From the NCBI RefSeq assembly GCF_014841565.1, contig NZ_JACYUD010000004.1, positions 170,658-234,657 of the forward strand: 64,000 nucleotides of DNA. Direction: 5' to 3'. The translations under genes were made by a program, and so were the position numbers. This document shows positions 1 through 10,291 of the stretch, in pieces. Positions within the stretch are counted from its first letter, which is position 1; every line of letters begins with the position of its first letter. The stretch comes from Rhizobium sp. CFBP 8762 (lineage in GTDB: Bacteria; Pseudomonadota; Alphaproteobacteria; Rhizobiales; Rhizobiaceae). Under the pieces are notes generated by a model. That model ran no database searches. It was not told where the DNA came from and saw only the letters and a list, made by a program, of their open reading frames with translations.

Positions 1-429
1 CAGGTAGCGTTCACCTTCCAGTTTGGTGCGCCCGTAAGCGCTGACTGGCCCAACCGGATCGCTCTCGACGTAAGGCGCGCTTTTTGTACCATCAAAGACA
101 TAATCGGTAGAGAGATGGACAATTGGGATATTTCGTGAGGTCGCACTCTCAGCCAGCGCCCGCGGACCCAAAGCATTCACCCGTCGCGCCGTCTCTTCGT
201 TGCTTTCTGCTTGATCAACAGCCGTGTAGGCCGCCGCCGAGATAATCAAATCCGGCTTGATATCGTCTACTGTCGATTTGATAGTGTCAAGCTGCTCCAG
301 ATCGAGTACGGGACGCCCAACAGGGATCAGTTCTATTAGGTTATATTCAGGACGGCTGCACTGCTCGATGAGGGAGCGTACCACTTGGCCTTCGAGGCCC
401 GTTACAAGATAACGTAATTTGGAAATCAT
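1..429 (-). CDS. rmlD: dTDP-4-dehydrorhamnose reductase RmlD (partial, C-terminus outside window)
   Basis: Last enzyme of dTDP-L-rhamnose synthesis: NADPH-dependent reduction of dTDP-4-keto-rhamnose in the cytoplasm. The reading frame starts at the ATG at 429 and is still open at base 1, so only about 143 N-terminal residues are present. Visible are the N-terminal nucleotide-binding stretch ([11 protein letters not shown], slightly unusual beside the usual TGxxGQ), [16 protein letters not shown], the STDYVFDG motif with the catalytic Thr region, and YGRTK with the Tyr-x3-Lys pair. The start overlaps the rmlB stop (ATGA type), so it is translated with rmlB. Family membership is secure; the rest of the gene is unseen. 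Confidence 0.93.
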   Translation of the reverse strand, partial: MISKLRYLVTGLEGQVVRSLIEQCSRPEYNLIELIPVGRPVLDLEQLDTIKSTVDDIKPDLIISAAAYTAVDQAESNEETARRVNALGPRALAESATSRNIPIVHLSTDYVFDGTKSAPYVESDPVGPVSAYGRTKLEGERYL

Positions 430-1487
430 TCGGTAGCTTCCGTCTTGATAATGCCAAGACGCTGACCGGCATAGCCCTGACGCAAGGGAGCCCACCACCA
501 TTCGTTTTCGATGTACCAGCGCACCGTTTTCTCGATCCCGGTGTCAAAATTTTCTTGCGCTTTCCAGCCTAGTTCCGTTTCCAACTTCGATGCATCAATG
601 GCATAGCGAGCATCGTGACCGGGCCGATCTGTTACATGTTGTATCAAGGTCTCGTGGGGTTTGTCTGATGGACGCAAACTGTCCATCATTGTGCAGATAC
701 GCTTGACGACGTCAATGTTGCGCCGCTCGTTGCGTCCGCCAACATTGTACGTCTCGCCAATCCGTCCTCGCTCGACAATAATATCGAGCGCCCTAGCATG
801 GTCTTCAACATACAGCCAGTCGCGGATATTTGCGCCACTGCCGTAGATCGGCAGGGGCTGAGTATGTAATGCGTTGAGAATAACCAACGGAATGAGCTTC
901 TCTGGAAAATGGTAGGGCCCATAATTGTTTGAGCAATTGGAAACTACAACTGGCATCTCGTAGGTATGAGCCCAAGCCTTTGCGAGATGATCAGATGCGG
1001 CCTTTGAAGCGGAATAGGGTGAGCTGGGATCATACGGTGTCGCTTCCGTGAAGAGACCATCATCCTCCAAGGATCCATAGACTTCGTCTGTCGAAACATG
1101 AAGAAAGCGGAAGGTCTTCTGTTTATCCCCTGAAAGACCTTGCCAATAGGCTCGCCCAGCTTCTAGCATGGTGAAGGTACCAAGCACGTTGGTTTGGACG
1201 AAGTCCTTTGCGCCGGTGATCGAGCGGTCCACATGACTTTCTGCGGCTAGATGCATGACGCGATCGGGTTTAAAGCTGTTGAACGCTTCATGAATAGAGC
1301 TGATGTCGCAGATGTCGGCCTTCAGAAAGCGGTAATGGTTGCTCCCTTCGACCGAAGTGAGCGACGTCAAAGTTCCAGCATACGTCAGCTTGTCGATGTT
1401 GAGGACATCATAGCCCTTGTCTAAAATGAGATGTCGTACAAGCGCAGAACCAATAAAACCGGCGCCACCGGTAACAATAACACGCAT
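426..1487 (-). CDS. rmlB: dTDP-glucose 4,6-dehydratase RmlB
   Basis: Converts dTDP-glucose to dTDP-4-keto-6-deoxyglucose with bound NAD, second step to dTDP-rhamnose for surface polysaccharide. 353 residues, normal length. Seen: Rossmann motif [12 protein letters not shown] near residue 7, [10 protein letters not shown], the catalytic STDEVYGS segment, [11 protein letters not shown] with Tyr-x3-Lys, and [16 protein letters not shown], all typical of RmlB. It lies 9 bases after rmlC and overlaps the rmlD start by four bases, forming a C-B-D operon. The last residues ([17 protein letters not shown]) are the variable tail usual for the family. Confidence 0.96.
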   Translation of the reverse strand: MRVIVTGGAGFIGSALVRHLILDKGYDVLNIDKLTYAGTLTSLTSVEGSNHYRFLKADICDISSIHEAFNSFKPDRVMHLAAESHVDRSITGAKDFVQTNVLGTFTMLEAGRAYWQGLSGDKQKTFRFLHVSTDEVYGSLEDDGLFTEATPYDPSSPYSASKAASDHLAKAWAHTYEMPVVVSNCSNNYGPYHFPEKLIPLVILNALHTQPLPIYGSGANIRDWLYVEDHARALDIIVERGRIGETYNVGGRNERRNIDVVKRICTMMDSLRPSDKPHETLIQHVTDRPGHDARYAIDASKLETELGWKAQENFDTGIEKTVRWYIENEWWWAPLRQGYAGQRLGIIKTEATE

Positions 1488-1496
1488 GCGACACTC

Positions 1497-2060
1497 TTAC
1501 TCCGCAACCACAAAAGATGAAGGCAAATCTACCAGCGTTGGATGACGTTTGTCCTTGTCGGACAATACGACTCTTTCGATAGACACTGGCCAGTCGATAC
1601 CAATAGCCGGATCATTCCACAAAAGGCCACGATCATGCTCGGGACTGTAGTAATTGGTCACCTTGTAGCTGATGACCGTGTTAGGTACGAGAGTACAAAA
1701 GCCATGCGCAAAACCTGCTGGGACCCAAAGCTGCTCACCACTATCGGCGGTGAGTTCAGCTGATATATATTGACCATACGTCGGTGAACTCTGGCGAATA
1801 TCCACAGCAACGTCAAAAAGCACCCCAGCTATGCAGGACACCAGTTTGCCTTGAGCTTGAGGTGGGAGTTGAAAATGAAGGCCACGTACGGTCCCAGCTT
1901 CAGCGGAAAATGACCGGTTTTCCTGAACAAAACGCACAGGCCCTGCCTGTTCTTGGAATAACTCCTCCCGAAAAGTCTCCATAAAGTAACCACGGTTATC
2001 GCCAGTTTTTTTCGGAATTATCAAAATAACATTTGAAATATCAAAATTATGAAATTGCAT
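1497..2060 (-). CDS. rmlC: dTDP-4-dehydrorhamnose 3,5-epimerase RmlC
   Basis: Cupin-fold epimerase acting on C3 and C5 of dTDP-4-keto-6-deoxyglucose. 187 residues, the usual size. Seen: the N-terminal RGYFMETFRE, FVQENRSFS, the RGLHFQLPP stretch holding the catalytic His and substrate-binding Arg, KLVSCIAGVLFDVAVDIR, and the WVPAGFAHGFCTL motif with YKVTNYYSPEHD. First gene of the minus-strand rmlCBD run; rmlA is not in this window. Confidence 0.95.
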   Translation of the reverse strand: MQFHNFDISNVILIIPKKTGDNRGYFMETFREELFQEQAGPVRFVQENRSFSAEAGTVRGLHFQLPPQAQGKLVSCIAGVLFDVAVDIRQSSPTYGQYISAELTADSGEQLWVPAGFAHGFCTLVPNTVISYKVTNYYSPEHDRGLLWNDPAIGIDWPVSIERVVLSDKDKRHPTLVDLPSSFVVAE

Positions 2061-2334
2061 AAGACCTCTTGCCCGTCACGATGTTTTTGTATTTCGTAGG
2101 TCAGATTTCACTCGGATACTGCTTACGCTTTTGCACATTCAGGACGTCTATTAATTTGTGCCGCCTCTACAAAGCTCCTTAAAATCTTCAACAGGCTTAA
2201 GCCTCTACCGCATAATTCAGTCTATAAAAAGAGTCAAATTTAGCTAAAATTCAACTAAATTAAGGTGGGGAGAGTACCTCATAAAATAGTACATAATTCT
2301 TTGTCATAATAATAATTATTTTATAAATTCAAAA
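2061..2334. other. AT-rich spacer upstream of rmlC
   Basis: Spacer of 274 bases between the glycosyltransferase gene and rmlC, both on the minus strand. It becomes strongly AT-rich toward 2240-2334. It probably holds the rmlCBD promoter; no convincing terminator or coding frame is seen. Confidence 0.4.
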
Positions 2335-3036
2335 TCAATGTAAAATTAAATATCGAAACATGCTTCTGAGGTGAATAAGTGCGTAAGTCGAACTTTTGTG
2401 GCTTTTTCTTTGGGCATAATGCGATACCTTTACATCACTACAAAGTACAACAGTTAAGTTTTTATTTCTTACCCTTTTGCAAATATCAACATCTTCATAG
2501 TATAAAAAATATTTTTCATCAAACCCGCATATTTCTTTGAATATACTTGATCTAAACATCATAAACATACCTGCGACCCAATCTGGTTCAACAATATTTT
2601 TATAAGAATTAGGAAATTTTCCTTTTGAACCAAATATAAGCTTTTTAAGTAAACGACCTATACTAGGAAAGTATCTAGCACTATCTTCTACATTACCAAG
2701 CTTCCCTACGATCAAGGGAGCTGCGATCGCCACTTGATTTATTGTTAAAGCAGATATTAGTGATTCGTACACCTCTTTTCCAAATCTGACGTCGGGATTC
2801 ATCACACAAAAGTAGTTGGTGTTGCATAGCGCAAACGCTTGATTATGGTTAGATGCAAACCCACGCTTTCTTAGATTTCGAATAACTATGACTCTATTAT
2901 CATCAGGTATATAAACATCTTCACTTATGTTAAACGTTAGAATAACTCTAGAAACAAGCTTGCTTGCCAGCGCATCTTTTAATGCCGCTGTGGTCATTGC
3001 TCCGTGACCATGGCTCACGATGGAAACTGTTATCAC
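2335..3036 (-). CDS. Family 2 glycosyltransferase, rhamnosyltransferase-like
   Basis: Predicted cytoplasmic glycosyltransferase of surface polysaccharide assembly, 233 residues. Seen: N-terminal VSIVSHGHG (GT-A fold start), GFASNHNQAF, the NPDVRF motif in the place of the metal-binding DxD, and a C-terminal FDEKYFLYYEDVDICKR block followed by VSHYAQRKSHKS, which is the signature of WbbL/RfbN-type rhamnosyltransferases. The next genes make dTDP-rhamnose, which fits a rhamnosyl donor. The gene is visibly more AT-rich than rmlCBD, as often seen in O-antigen or exopolysaccharide genes. Donor and acceptor are inferred, not shown. Confidence 0.8.
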   Translation of the reverse strand: MITVSIVSHGHGAMTTAALKDALASKLVSRVILTFNISEDVYIPDDNRVIVIRNLRKRGFASNHNQAFALCNTNYFCVMNPDVRFGKEVYESLISALTINQVAIAAPLIVGKLGNVEDSARYFPSIGRLLKKLIFGSKGKFPNSYKNIVEPDWVAGMFMMFRSSIFKEICGFDEKYFLYYEDVDICKRVRNKNLTVVLCSDVKVSHYAQRKSHKSSTYALIHLRSMFRYLILH

Positions 3037-3252
3037 GACGAGATCCTTAAATAGGCAACTACTTCACCGTCACCAGCTGGGCAAGTTATGCGGCTGACCA
3101 CGTTTGTGCCCACGGAAACGGCCGTGTAAGACACGATTAACTGGATTTTCAGCGCATATATCATTGGCAAGATTGCTTTGTCGACAGAGCAGCATGATGG
3201 TCACCATAGAAGCAGCTTGGATGTAGCAACTACCTTTTATAGGTAAAGACGA

Positions 3253-4064
3253 TCATCTCGCTGCTGTCGGCAGAGGTAGCTTATAAATTTCGATGGCAAC
3301 ATCAAGGTCGTTTGCGAAGGGACCCCGAAGAGGCGCGCAATCAAATCGTTCTGATCGTTGATGATCCAGCCTCCGGAAAAGCCAAAGCCCTTCCGCAGCC
3401 AAAGCATGGCCTCGAAATCTGCGATGGTTTGCCGTGCCGTGTTGAAGGATTGGAAGCCACCGATCTTGGCATGTTCTTCTTAACCCGGAAATGGTCACTT
3501 TCGATGCCTTGCTGGAGATGCTTGGTAACATAGTGGATGGGGCCGGGTGCAGAAGCCCGTCATCAATCGACGTTTTGATCGTTGACGGCAGGGTGTTGGC
3601 CCCGTCTGTCCCGATCCTGTTCGGTGATAACAAAGGTTCGTCTTTAAGCATCTTGCGGAAGAACCGCTTGGCGGCGTCGAGATCGCACTTTGCGGTCAAC
3701 AGGAAATCCACCGGATTGCCGTGTCTATCGATGGCTCGGTACAGATAGCGCCATTTGCCGCAGATTTTGACGTAGGTCTCATCGATCCGGACCGAGCCGA
3801 AATGGGATCGCCGAAACTGCCGCAGCCGTTTTTCGATCATTAGCGTATAAGCCAATACCCAGCGGTGACCGTGCTATGATCGACCTCAAACCCCCGCTCG
3901 CGGAACATCTCTTCCAGGTCACGATAGCTGAGCGGGTAGCGCAAATACCAGGCAACCACCTGTACAATCAGCCAAGCCTCGAAATGCCTACCTTTGAAGT
4001 CATCCTTCGACTGCCGCCTCAGCTTCTCGGCAATGGCATTCAGAATCATGGACTCGCGCCGCAA
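3253..4064 (-). pseudogene. IS6-family transposase, frameshifted remnant
   Basis: Remains of an IS6/IS26-type DDE transposase read on the minus strand. The N-terminal part (RHFEAWLIVQVVAWYL, YPLSYRDLEEMFRERG, VDHSTV) breaks near 3865, where one A of a Val-Asn-Arg-Trp stretch is missing. The frame resumes as EKRLRQFRRSHFGSVRIDET, KWRYLYRAIDRHG and DFLLTAKCDLDAAKRFF. Further shifts follow: FNTARQTIA and FEAMLWLRKGFGF lie in other frames, and the normal C-terminus LPLPTAAR is reached at 3253. No clean terminal inverted repeats were found. Inactive. Confidence 0.85.
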
Positions 4065-4431
4065 CTTTCGAAGCGGAGAATTCCATGACTATGGTCAACA
4101 TAAAGCTAAGCTTGAAAATCTGCGACAAGCCCTAGCAAGGTCCTGTTTATCTGTTGAGCAGTGAGCGTACCCAATCAATGTCATGTATCATGACGAATTG
4201 TGTAACGTGAGAGGACCGTTCACTGCAATAAATATCGTACCAATCAAATGAGACCGCCATTGTTGATAAAACGCGGGCTTACTGTTCTGTGTATTCCAGT
4301 GTCCGTTGCACGATCCTCTTACGGACAAACCAATTCGGTGGTAGCAGGCCGAACAATGATTGACGGTAGGCATACGGGCATTCGTTGGGTATGATGATGG
4401 TAGTTTTACCCTTTTGAAAAGGATTGTCTCA

Positions 4432-4710
4432 ATGCGGTATTCGATACCATTGCAGGAAAATGGGCGGTTAATCCTGCCAGCAGACATACGACGTGCTTTG
4501 AACCTCAAAAAGGGTGACAGGGTCATCATCGATACACAAGGAGATCGTATCGAATTGACCACAGCGCAGCGCGAGCGACGCAGAGCACAAATGCTGTTTC
4601 GCAGCTTCATTCCGTCGGGAGAGCAACTGGTCGATCAATTGATCAACGATCGGCGGGCCGAGGCGCTTGAAGAGGACAACGTACCATCCACGCAGGCAAA
4701 ACAACCATGA
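4432..4710 (+). CDS. AbrB/MazE-type antitoxin
   Basis: 92-residue swapped-hairpin DNA-binding antitoxin. Seen: MRYSIPLQENGRLILPADIR, then ALNLKKGDRVIIDTQGDRI, the classic SpoVT/AbrB beta-alpha-beta pattern, followed by a tail that would bind the toxin. The ATG at 4432 is preferred over an in-frame one at 4360 because AAAGGA precedes it and the fold starts there. The stop overlaps the start of the PIN-domain gene by four bases, the normal toxin-antitoxin arrangement. It probably represses its own promoter with the toxin. Confidence 0.85.
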   Translation: MRYSIPLQENGRLILPADIRRALNLKKGDRVIIDTQGDRIELTTAQRERRRAQMLFRSFIPSGEQLVDQLINDRRAEALEEDNVPSTQAKQP

Positions 4711-5099
4711 GCGCCTGTGTGATCGACACCTCTGCCATCATTGCTTATCTCAACGAGGAGCCGGGTGCTGTCATCGCTGAAGAGTGGTTGGATAAAGGAG
4801 CAGCAGTGTCGACGCTTTGCGTCCAGGAGGCGATCACTATCCTCGTTCGTCGCGGCGTTGACCGTGATGCAGCAGCCGAAGTGATGACAGCACTGGGGGT
4901 AAAAGCATATCCGCTTGATTTTGATCTTGCTGTGGACGGCGGAGCACTCATAACACAAACCCAATCCAAAGGCCTGAGCCATGGTGATCGCGCCTGTCTT
5001 GCACTTGCCCGAAAATTAAAGCTGCCGACCGTGACCACGGACCGAATTTGGTCTGAAATCGCTGATGAGGTTGGCGTGAAAGTGGTGCTAATTAGATAG
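4707..5099 (+). CDS. VapC-like PIN-domain ribonuclease toxin
   Basis: 130-residue PIN-domain protein, predicted Mg-dependent endoribonuclease inhibited by the upstream antitoxin. Seen: VIDTSAIIAYL with the first acidic residue (Asp7), a central Glu-containing CVQEAI segment, GLSHGDRACLALARKL carrying a further acidic residue, and TVTTDRIWSE near the end with the last Asp, in normal order and spacing. All expected PIN acidic residues appear to be kept, so it is likely active. Start overlaps the antitoxin stop. The RNA target cannot be read from sequence. Confidence 0.88.
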   Translation: MSACVIDTSAIIAYLNEEPGAVIAEEWLDKGAAVSTLCVQEAITILVRRGVDRDAAAEVMTALGVKAYPLDFDLAVDGGALITQTQSKGLSHGDRACLALARKLKLPTVTTDRIWSEIADEVGVKVVLIR

Positions 5100-5359
5100 T
5101 TAGCGTATTCGAGATGACTGACCGCTTAGGATAGCTTCAAAATTCCTCATCAAAACTGCAAGCGGAAAAGTCAGAAACCAAACAAATGTCAGGACTCCTG
5201 CGTTAATGAACATGAGTTCTTATAACGACCATTTCGCGTGAAAGCATTTACAATTATCCTAAAATTACTATGGACAGCAGTATAAGTTGCCTCAAAATTA
5301 TTCGCCACGGACGTCAACTCTAATCTTAAAACAGTACGAGCGTCACAGGGAGTATTTGA
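5100..5359. other. Spacer before the LacI-type regulator
   Basis: 260 bases between the toxin gene and the regulator gene. It should carry the regulator promoter. A Shine-Dalgarno-like CAGGGAG (about 5345-5351) lies just before the GTG start at 5360. No RNA gene or clear terminator is seen. Confidence 0.35.
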
Positions 5360-6391
5360 GTGTCTCGTAAAACGATAACAGATCTTGCACAGGCCGCCGG
5401 GGTCAGTATAGCGACAGTTGACCGTGTGTTGAGTGGGCGTCTGCGGGTCAGGGAAGAGACCGCACGCAAGGTGTATGATGCGGCAGAAAAAATAGGGTTT
5501 TACGGGTCCAACTTAATCCGACAGCGTGTATTTGCGGATATACCCCAATATAGGCTAGGCGTCATTTTGCGAAAAGAACGCCACGCATTCTATCAGGTGC
5601 TTGCGTCTGAACTGGAGCTCGCAGCGTCCAACACCCGCGATTGCAAAATCAATCTGGACATCCAGTTTGCCAGTTCTTCCGACCCAAAAGAATTGGTTGA
5701 GCTGTTGCAGCGCTTCAAAGGCCGCGTGCATGCGGTTGCCGCAACCGGTCCCGATCACCATACGGTGACAGAAGCCGTCAGGGATCTTAAACAGGGTGGC
5801 ATCCCGACGTTCTCACTTCTGTCGGATTTTGCGCAAGGCATACGGGAAAACTACATTGGCCTGAACAACCTGAAGGTTGGCCGCACTGCAGCATGGCTTA
5901 TTTCCAAGCTTTCCTCCCGCGCCGGGAAAGTCGTTCTGTTTTTAGGCGGTCACAAATTTCATGGACATGCGCTTCGCGAAGCCGGGTTTCGCAGCTACAT
6001 CCGTGAATATGCGGAGCAGTTCGAGGTTCTTGATCCCTTGGTCAACCTCGAGACACGTGGCCTTACCTATGAAGCGCTCTCAGGATTGCTGGCGCGTTAC
6101 TCCGATCTGGTGGGGGTCTATTGCGCAGGCGGCGGCATGGAGGGTGCCATCGAAGCTATGCGGGAAGCCGCCTCAGACCGTGATGTCGTTTGTATCGTCA
6201 ATGAACTGACCGACGAGTCACGCGCAGCGCTTCTGGACCGGACCATCTCCTGTGTCTTGGCGACTCCGGTGCAGGGACTGTGTGCAGATTTGATGGCCGC
6301 AACGATTACGGCAGTCGAAAGTGGTATGGCGAAAACCCCGGGCCAACGATTTTTGGCACCGCAGATATGGGTACCCGATAGCCTTCTATAA
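5360..6391 (+). CDS. LacI-family transcriptional regulator of the inositol locus
   Basis: 343 residues with a GTG start placed by the CAGGGAG upstream. The N-terminal helix-turn-helix (ITDLAQAAGVSIATVDRVLS, then the hinge helix region ending near residue 50) is followed by a periplasmic-binding-protein-like effector domain: YRLGVILRKE, HAVAATGPDHH, YIGLNNLKVGRTAAWLISKL, VVLFLGGHKFHGHALREAGF, VYCAGGGMEGAIEAM. It sits directly before the transporter and catabolic genes on the same strand, so it most likely senses inositol or a breakdown product and controls them. It resembles the LacI-type regulators that replace IolR in proteobacterial inositol loci; the effector is inferred. Confidence 0.88.
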   Translation: MSRKTITDLAQAAGVSIATVDRVLSGRLRVREETARKVYDAAEKIGFYGSNLIRQRVFADIPQYRLGVILRKERHAFYQVLASELELAASNTRDCKINLDIQFASSSDPKELVELLQRFKGRVHAVAATGPDHHTVTEAVRDLKQGGIPTFSLLSDFAQGIRENYIGLNNLKVGRTAAWLISKLSSRAGKVVLFLGGHKFHGHALREAGFRSYIREYAEQFEVLDPLVNLETRGLTYEALSGLLARYSDLVGVYCAGGGMEGAIEAMREAASDRDVVCIVNELTDESRAALLDRTISCVLATPVQGLCADLMAATITAVESGMAKTPGQRFLAPQIWVPDSLL

Positions 6392-6620
6392 TCTGATAGA
6401 GTCTATCATTTCTTGCAAATTTCCTTGCAGGATTGATGGTCTTATTAGGGAACTCTGTATTGACCCACGCAGCTGACACGGGCAATGGTGGATGTGCAGG
6501 GCGACTGGGACGAGGACTTAAGTCGGACCTGCAGCACAAACAATAGCTGATTGAATGAACGCACCTATCGAGTTCGAGCGAAGAGTCGTGCCATTTTTAT
6601 CAGCAATCTGGGAGGGTGAT

Positions 6621-7565
6621 ATGAAAAAGCAAATACTGGCAGCACTTGCAGGTTACAGTATGATGGCATCAGTGGCATCAGCTGAAACAATCGGCGTATC
6701 GATGGCGTTGTTCGATGATAACTTCTTGACGGTCTTGCGCAACGGCATGATCAAGCATTCGGAAGATCAAAAAGACGTGTTGGTTCAGGTGGAGGATGCC
6801 CAGAACGACGTCGGCAAGCAACTCAGTCAAATTCAGAATTTCATTGCGTCGGGTGTTGATGCCATTGTCGTAAATGCCGTCGATACGGACGCGACCGTTG
6901 CCATGTCCAAGGCCGCCGAAGAAGCCGGAATCCCTCTGGTCTATGTCAACAGACAGCCGGTGAATGTGGAAGAGCTGCCGAAAGATCAGGCCTTCGTTGC
7001 CTCGGACGAAAAAGAGTCCGGAACATTGCAAACGCAGGAAGTCTGCCGCCTGCTCAAGGCGCAGGGACTGAAAGAAGCACGTGTTCTGGTGATGATCGGA
7101 GAATTGTCCAATCAAGCCGCCCGCGTTCGCACACAGGATATCAAGGACGTTATTGCAACACCGGAATGCAGCTTCATGAACATTGTTGAAGAGCAAACCG
7201 CAAATTTCATTCGCACCCAGGGTGCTGACCTGATGACGAACTGGCTATCGGCTGGTGTGCAGTTTGATGCGGTTATTGCCAACAATGACGAAATGGCAAT
7301 TGGTGCCATTCAATCTCTGAAAGCGGCCGGGCGCGCAATGGACACCGTTGTTGTGGCCGGCATTGACGGAACGCAGGATGCCATGGCCGCCATGGCCGCA
7401 GGGGAACTGGATGCAACCGTTTTCCAGAATGCCGATGGTCAAGGCCGTGGTGCCATTGATACAGCTCTGAAGCTTGCCAGAAAAGAAGCTGTCGAACAGC
7501 GCGTTTACGTGCCGTTCGAATTGGTTACACCCGCTAACCTTACGCAGTATCAGGCGAAAAACTAG
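6621..7565 (+). CDS. Sugar/inositol ABC transporter periplasmic binding protein 1
   Basis: Periplasmic binding protein family 4 (RbsB/IbpA type), 314 residues from the ATG at 6621, chosen over an in-frame start at 6555 because GGGAGG lies just before it and a clean signal peptide follows (MKKQILAALAGYSMM, cleavage after ASVASA). Mature part: IGVSMALFDDNFLTVLRNGM, DAIVVNAVDTDATVAMSKAA, IPLVYVNRQP, LVMIGELSNQAARVRTQDIK, VIANNDEMAIGAIQSLK, VAGIDGTQDAM. Captures the ligand for the ATPase and permease just downstream. A close paralogue lies at 11575. Confidence 0.92.
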   Translation: MKKQILAALAGYSMMASVASAETIGVSMALFDDNFLTVLRNGMIKHSEDQKDVLVQVEDAQNDVGKQLSQIQNFIASGVDAIVVNAVDTDATVAMSKAAEEAGIPLVYVNRQPVNVEELPKDQAFVASDEKESGTLQTQEVCRLLKAQGLKEARVLVMIGELSNQAARVRTQDIKDVIATPECSFMNIVEEQTANFIRTQGADLMTNWLSAGVQFDAVIANNDEMAIGAIQSLKAAGRAMDTVVVAGIDGTQDAMAAMAAGELDATVFQNADGQGRGAIDTALKLARKEAVEQRVYVPFELVTPANLTQYQAKN

Positions 7566-7668
7566 GCGGATTGTTCAGCACCCTGCTGCTTTGGACGCCG
7601 GGTGACTGAAGCTCGCCGTGAGTTGAGACCCGCTCTTTCAATATAGTGTTCACAGGAAACAGTCTGTT

Positions 7669-9207
7669 ATGATCAGCACGACGACTGAGGCAGCTATACG
7701 CACATACAAAGACAGGCTCGAAACCTACGGCCTGCTGAGTATCAAGGGTATTCGCAAGGCGTTCCCCGGCGTTCTGGCACTGGATAACGTAGAGCTTCGG
7801 GTTCGGCCCGGAACTGTTCACGCGCTGATGGGCGAAAACGGGGCGGGTAAATCCACTCTGATGAAAATCATTGCGGGCGTATACCAGCCCGACGCCGGAG
7901 AGATACGTCTGCGTGGCGAGGAGGTTTCCCTAAAGTCTCCCTTGCATGCGCTTAAAATGGGAATTTCCATGATTCATCAGGAGCTTGCCCTGATGAACGA
8001 CATGACGGTGGCAGAAAACATCTGGATCCGGCGTGAACCGCACAATCGTATCGGCCTGATAGATCATGGCAAAATGGCGGATATGACGAGCGAATTGTTC
8101 ACACGGTTGAATATCGATGTCGAGCCGGGCGCAAGTGTGCGCGATCTGACAGTTGCACAAAAGCAGATGGTGGAGATTGCGCGCGCGGTCAGCCACGACT
8201 CCGATGTTCTGATCATGGACGAGCCCACGTCTGCTTTGACCGATCGTGAAGTGGACCGTCTCTTTACCATCATCCGCGATCTGAAATCGCGCGGTCTCGG
8301 CATTGTTTACATCACGCACAAGATGAACGAGCTGTTCGAAATCGCCGACGAATTCACCGTTTTCCGGGATGGAAAATATGTCGCCACTCATTTGAGTACT
8401 GATGTGAACCGTGACGACATCATTCGCATGATGGTGGGTCGCGACATCACGGACATGTTCCCCAAGGTTGATTGTGATATTGGCGAGACCATTCTGGAGG
8501 TTGAAAACCTCACCTTGCCGGGTGTGTTTCACGATATTTCCTTTAAGCTGCGACGCGGCGAAATTCTGGGCATTGCCGGACTGGTCGGCTCCAAGCGGTC
8601 GAATGTCGCCGAAGCACTTTTCGGGATCACGCCAGCAGCCTCCGGCGACATCAGAATTGATGGTCAATCCGTATCCATTCGCAGTCCCCAAGAAGCCATG
8701 GCGCATGGCATGGCATTTTTGACGGAAGACCGCAAAGAAAGCGGTTGCTTTCTGACGCTGGATTGCTTGGCCAACATTCAGTCAGCGCTGATTACGCAGA
8801 GCCATGTTCACGCGGGTTTTGTTGATGAAAAGGAAGTCACACGTCTTTGCTCCGAGATGGCGCAGCGCTTGCGCGTCAAAACGCCTGACCTCTACCAGAC
8901 GGTCGAAAATCTGTCTGGTGGCAATCAGCAGAAGCTGTTGATTGCGCGATGGCTGCTGACGGAGCCGCGCATTCTCATACTGGACGAGCCGACCCGAGGC
9001 ATCGATGTTGGCGCAAAGTCTGAAATTCATCGGTTGATTTCGGAGCTGGCGGGAACCGGCGTTGCGGTCCTGATGATCTCATCCGAACTGCCTGAGGTTC
9101 TGGGCATGAGTGACCGCATCCTGGTGATGCACGAAGGGCATGTGTCCGGGATACTGGAGCGCTCTGAAGCCGATCAAGTGAAAATCATGGACCTGGCTGC
9201 GCGATAA
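7669..9207 (+). CDS. Sugar/inositol ABC transporter ATP-binding protein (RbsA type)
   Basis: 512-residue double ATPase of the carbohydrate uptake CUT2 family. First domain: Walker [28 protein letters not shown] in place of the canonical LSGGQ, Walker [12 protein letters not shown], and the switch His in ITHKM. Second domain: degenerate Walker A ([16 protein letters not shown]), ABC signature LSGGNQQK and Walker [14 protein letters not shown]. The degenerate second Walker A is normal in this family. It powers import through the permease encoded 23 bases downstream. The substrate is inferred from the iol genes in the same run. Confidence 0.93.
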   Translation: MISTTTEAAIRTYKDRLETYGLLSIKGIRKAFPGVLALDNVELRVRPGTVHALMGENGAGKSTLMKIIAGVYQPDAGEIRLRGEEVSLKSPLHALKMGISMIHQELALMNDMTVAENIWIRREPHNRIGLIDHGKMADMTSELFTRLNIDVEPGASVRDLTVAQKQMVEIARAVSHDSDVLIMDEPTSALTDREVDRLFTIIRDLKSRGLGIVYITHKMNELFEIADEFTVFRDGKYVATHLSTDVNRDDIIRMMVGRDITDMFPKVDCDIGETILEVENLTLPGVFHDISFKLRRGEILGIAGLVGSKRSNVAEALFGITPAASGDIRIDGQSVSIRSPQEAMAHGMAFLTEDRKESGCFLTLDCLANIQSALITQSHVHAGFVDEKEVTRLCSEMAQRLRVKTPDLYQTVENLSGGNQQKLLIARWLLTEPRILILDEPTRGIDVGAKSEIHRLISELAGTGVAVLMISSELPEVLGMSDRILVMHEGHVSGILERSEADQVKIMDLAAR

Positions 9208-9230
9208 GCGAGGACGGGGAGGAGTACATT

Positions 9231-10241
9231 ATGGAAAACAGCATAGGCTTATCGTCGCCCAAAAGGGCACGCCGCTTACCGGCGGAATTCAACATCTTTC
9301 TGGTTCTCATTGCGATCTCACTGACATTCGAAGCGCTGGGCTGGATTTTTCAGGGGCAGAGCTTTCTGGCCAATACGCAGCGTTTGTCCATTGTCATTCT
9401 ACAGGTTTCCGTGATTGGCATTCTGGCAATTGGCGTCACCCAGGTCATCATCTCAGGCGGTATTGATCTCAGCTCCGGTTCCGTCGTTGGTGCAACGGCC
9501 ATGATCTCCATGAGCCTTGCGCAGGTTGCAACCGCCCGGGCAGTTTATCCAGGGTTAACGGATCTACCTGTTATCGTTCCTGTTCTGGCCGGTTTGGCAG
9601 TGGGTCTGGTCTGCGGCGTGATCAACGGCGCGTTGGTCGCTTATGCCCGGATTCCCTCGTTCATTGCGACACTGGGCATGATGGTGACAGCGCGTGGTTT
9701 TGCCAAGTGGTACACCAAGGGCCAGCCGATCAGCTTTCCGACTGATAGCTTCGCATGGCTTGGCGCTGGCCTTGCACCAGTGTGGATTTTCCTGGTGGTT
9801 GCCTTCATCATGCACATTCTGCTCAGATACACCCGCTACGGAAAGTTCACCTACGCCATTGGCGCCAATGCCCATGCTGCGCGGGTTACCGGGATCAATG
9901 TCGAGCGCCATCTGGTCAAAGTGTATGCCGTTGCCGGCGTTCTGTCGGCCCTGGCTGGTATCGTTGTTGCGGCGCGTGGCCTGACGGCGCAGGCAGGCAT
10001 GGGGATGTCCTACGAGCTTGATGCGATTGCTATGGCAGTCATCGGTGGCGTTTCCCTTTCCGGAGGCCGCGGTTCGGTCGCCGGCACGATGATCGGAATG
10101 GTGATCTTCGGCATCATCATCTCAGGCTTCACCTTCCTGCGACTGGACGCCTATTATCAGGAAATGATCAAAGGGCTCATCATCGTGGCCGCCGTGATGG
10201 CGGATGTCTACCGTCAACAAAAGCGTAAAGCGCACCGGTAA
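9231..10241 (+). CDS. Sugar/inositol ABC transporter permease
   Basis: 336-residue inner-membrane protein of the RbsC type with about eight to ten hydrophobic segments (for example FNIFLVLIAISLTF, VSVIGILAIGVTQVIISGGI, VIVPVLAGLAVGLVCGVING, VWIFLVVAFIMHILL). The family signature GIDLSSGSVVG and the later SLSGGRGSVAGTMIG coupling region are kept. Starts at ATG 9231 after GAGGA. Forms the channel with the upstream ATPase; substrate by context myo-inositol. Confidence 0.92.
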   Translation: MENSIGLSSPKRARRLPAEFNIFLVLIAISLTFEALGWIFQGQSFLANTQRLSIVILQVSVIGILAIGVTQVIISGGIDLSSGSVVGATAMISMSLAQVATARAVYPGLTDLPVIVPVLAGLAVGLVCGVINGALVAYARIPSFIATLGMMVTARGFAKWYTKGQPISFPTDSFAWLGAGLAPVWIFLVVAFIMHILLRYTRYGKFTYAIGANAHAARVTGINVERHLVKVYAVAGVLSALAGIVVAARGLTAQAGMGMSYELDAIAMAVIGGVSLSGGRGSVAGTMIGMVIFGIIISGFTFLRLDAYYQEMIKGLIIVAAVMADVYRQQKRKAHR

Positions 10242-10291
10242 AGGGTGGACGACGCACCAATGCCTTTCCCCTGCTGATCGAGGATACAGAC

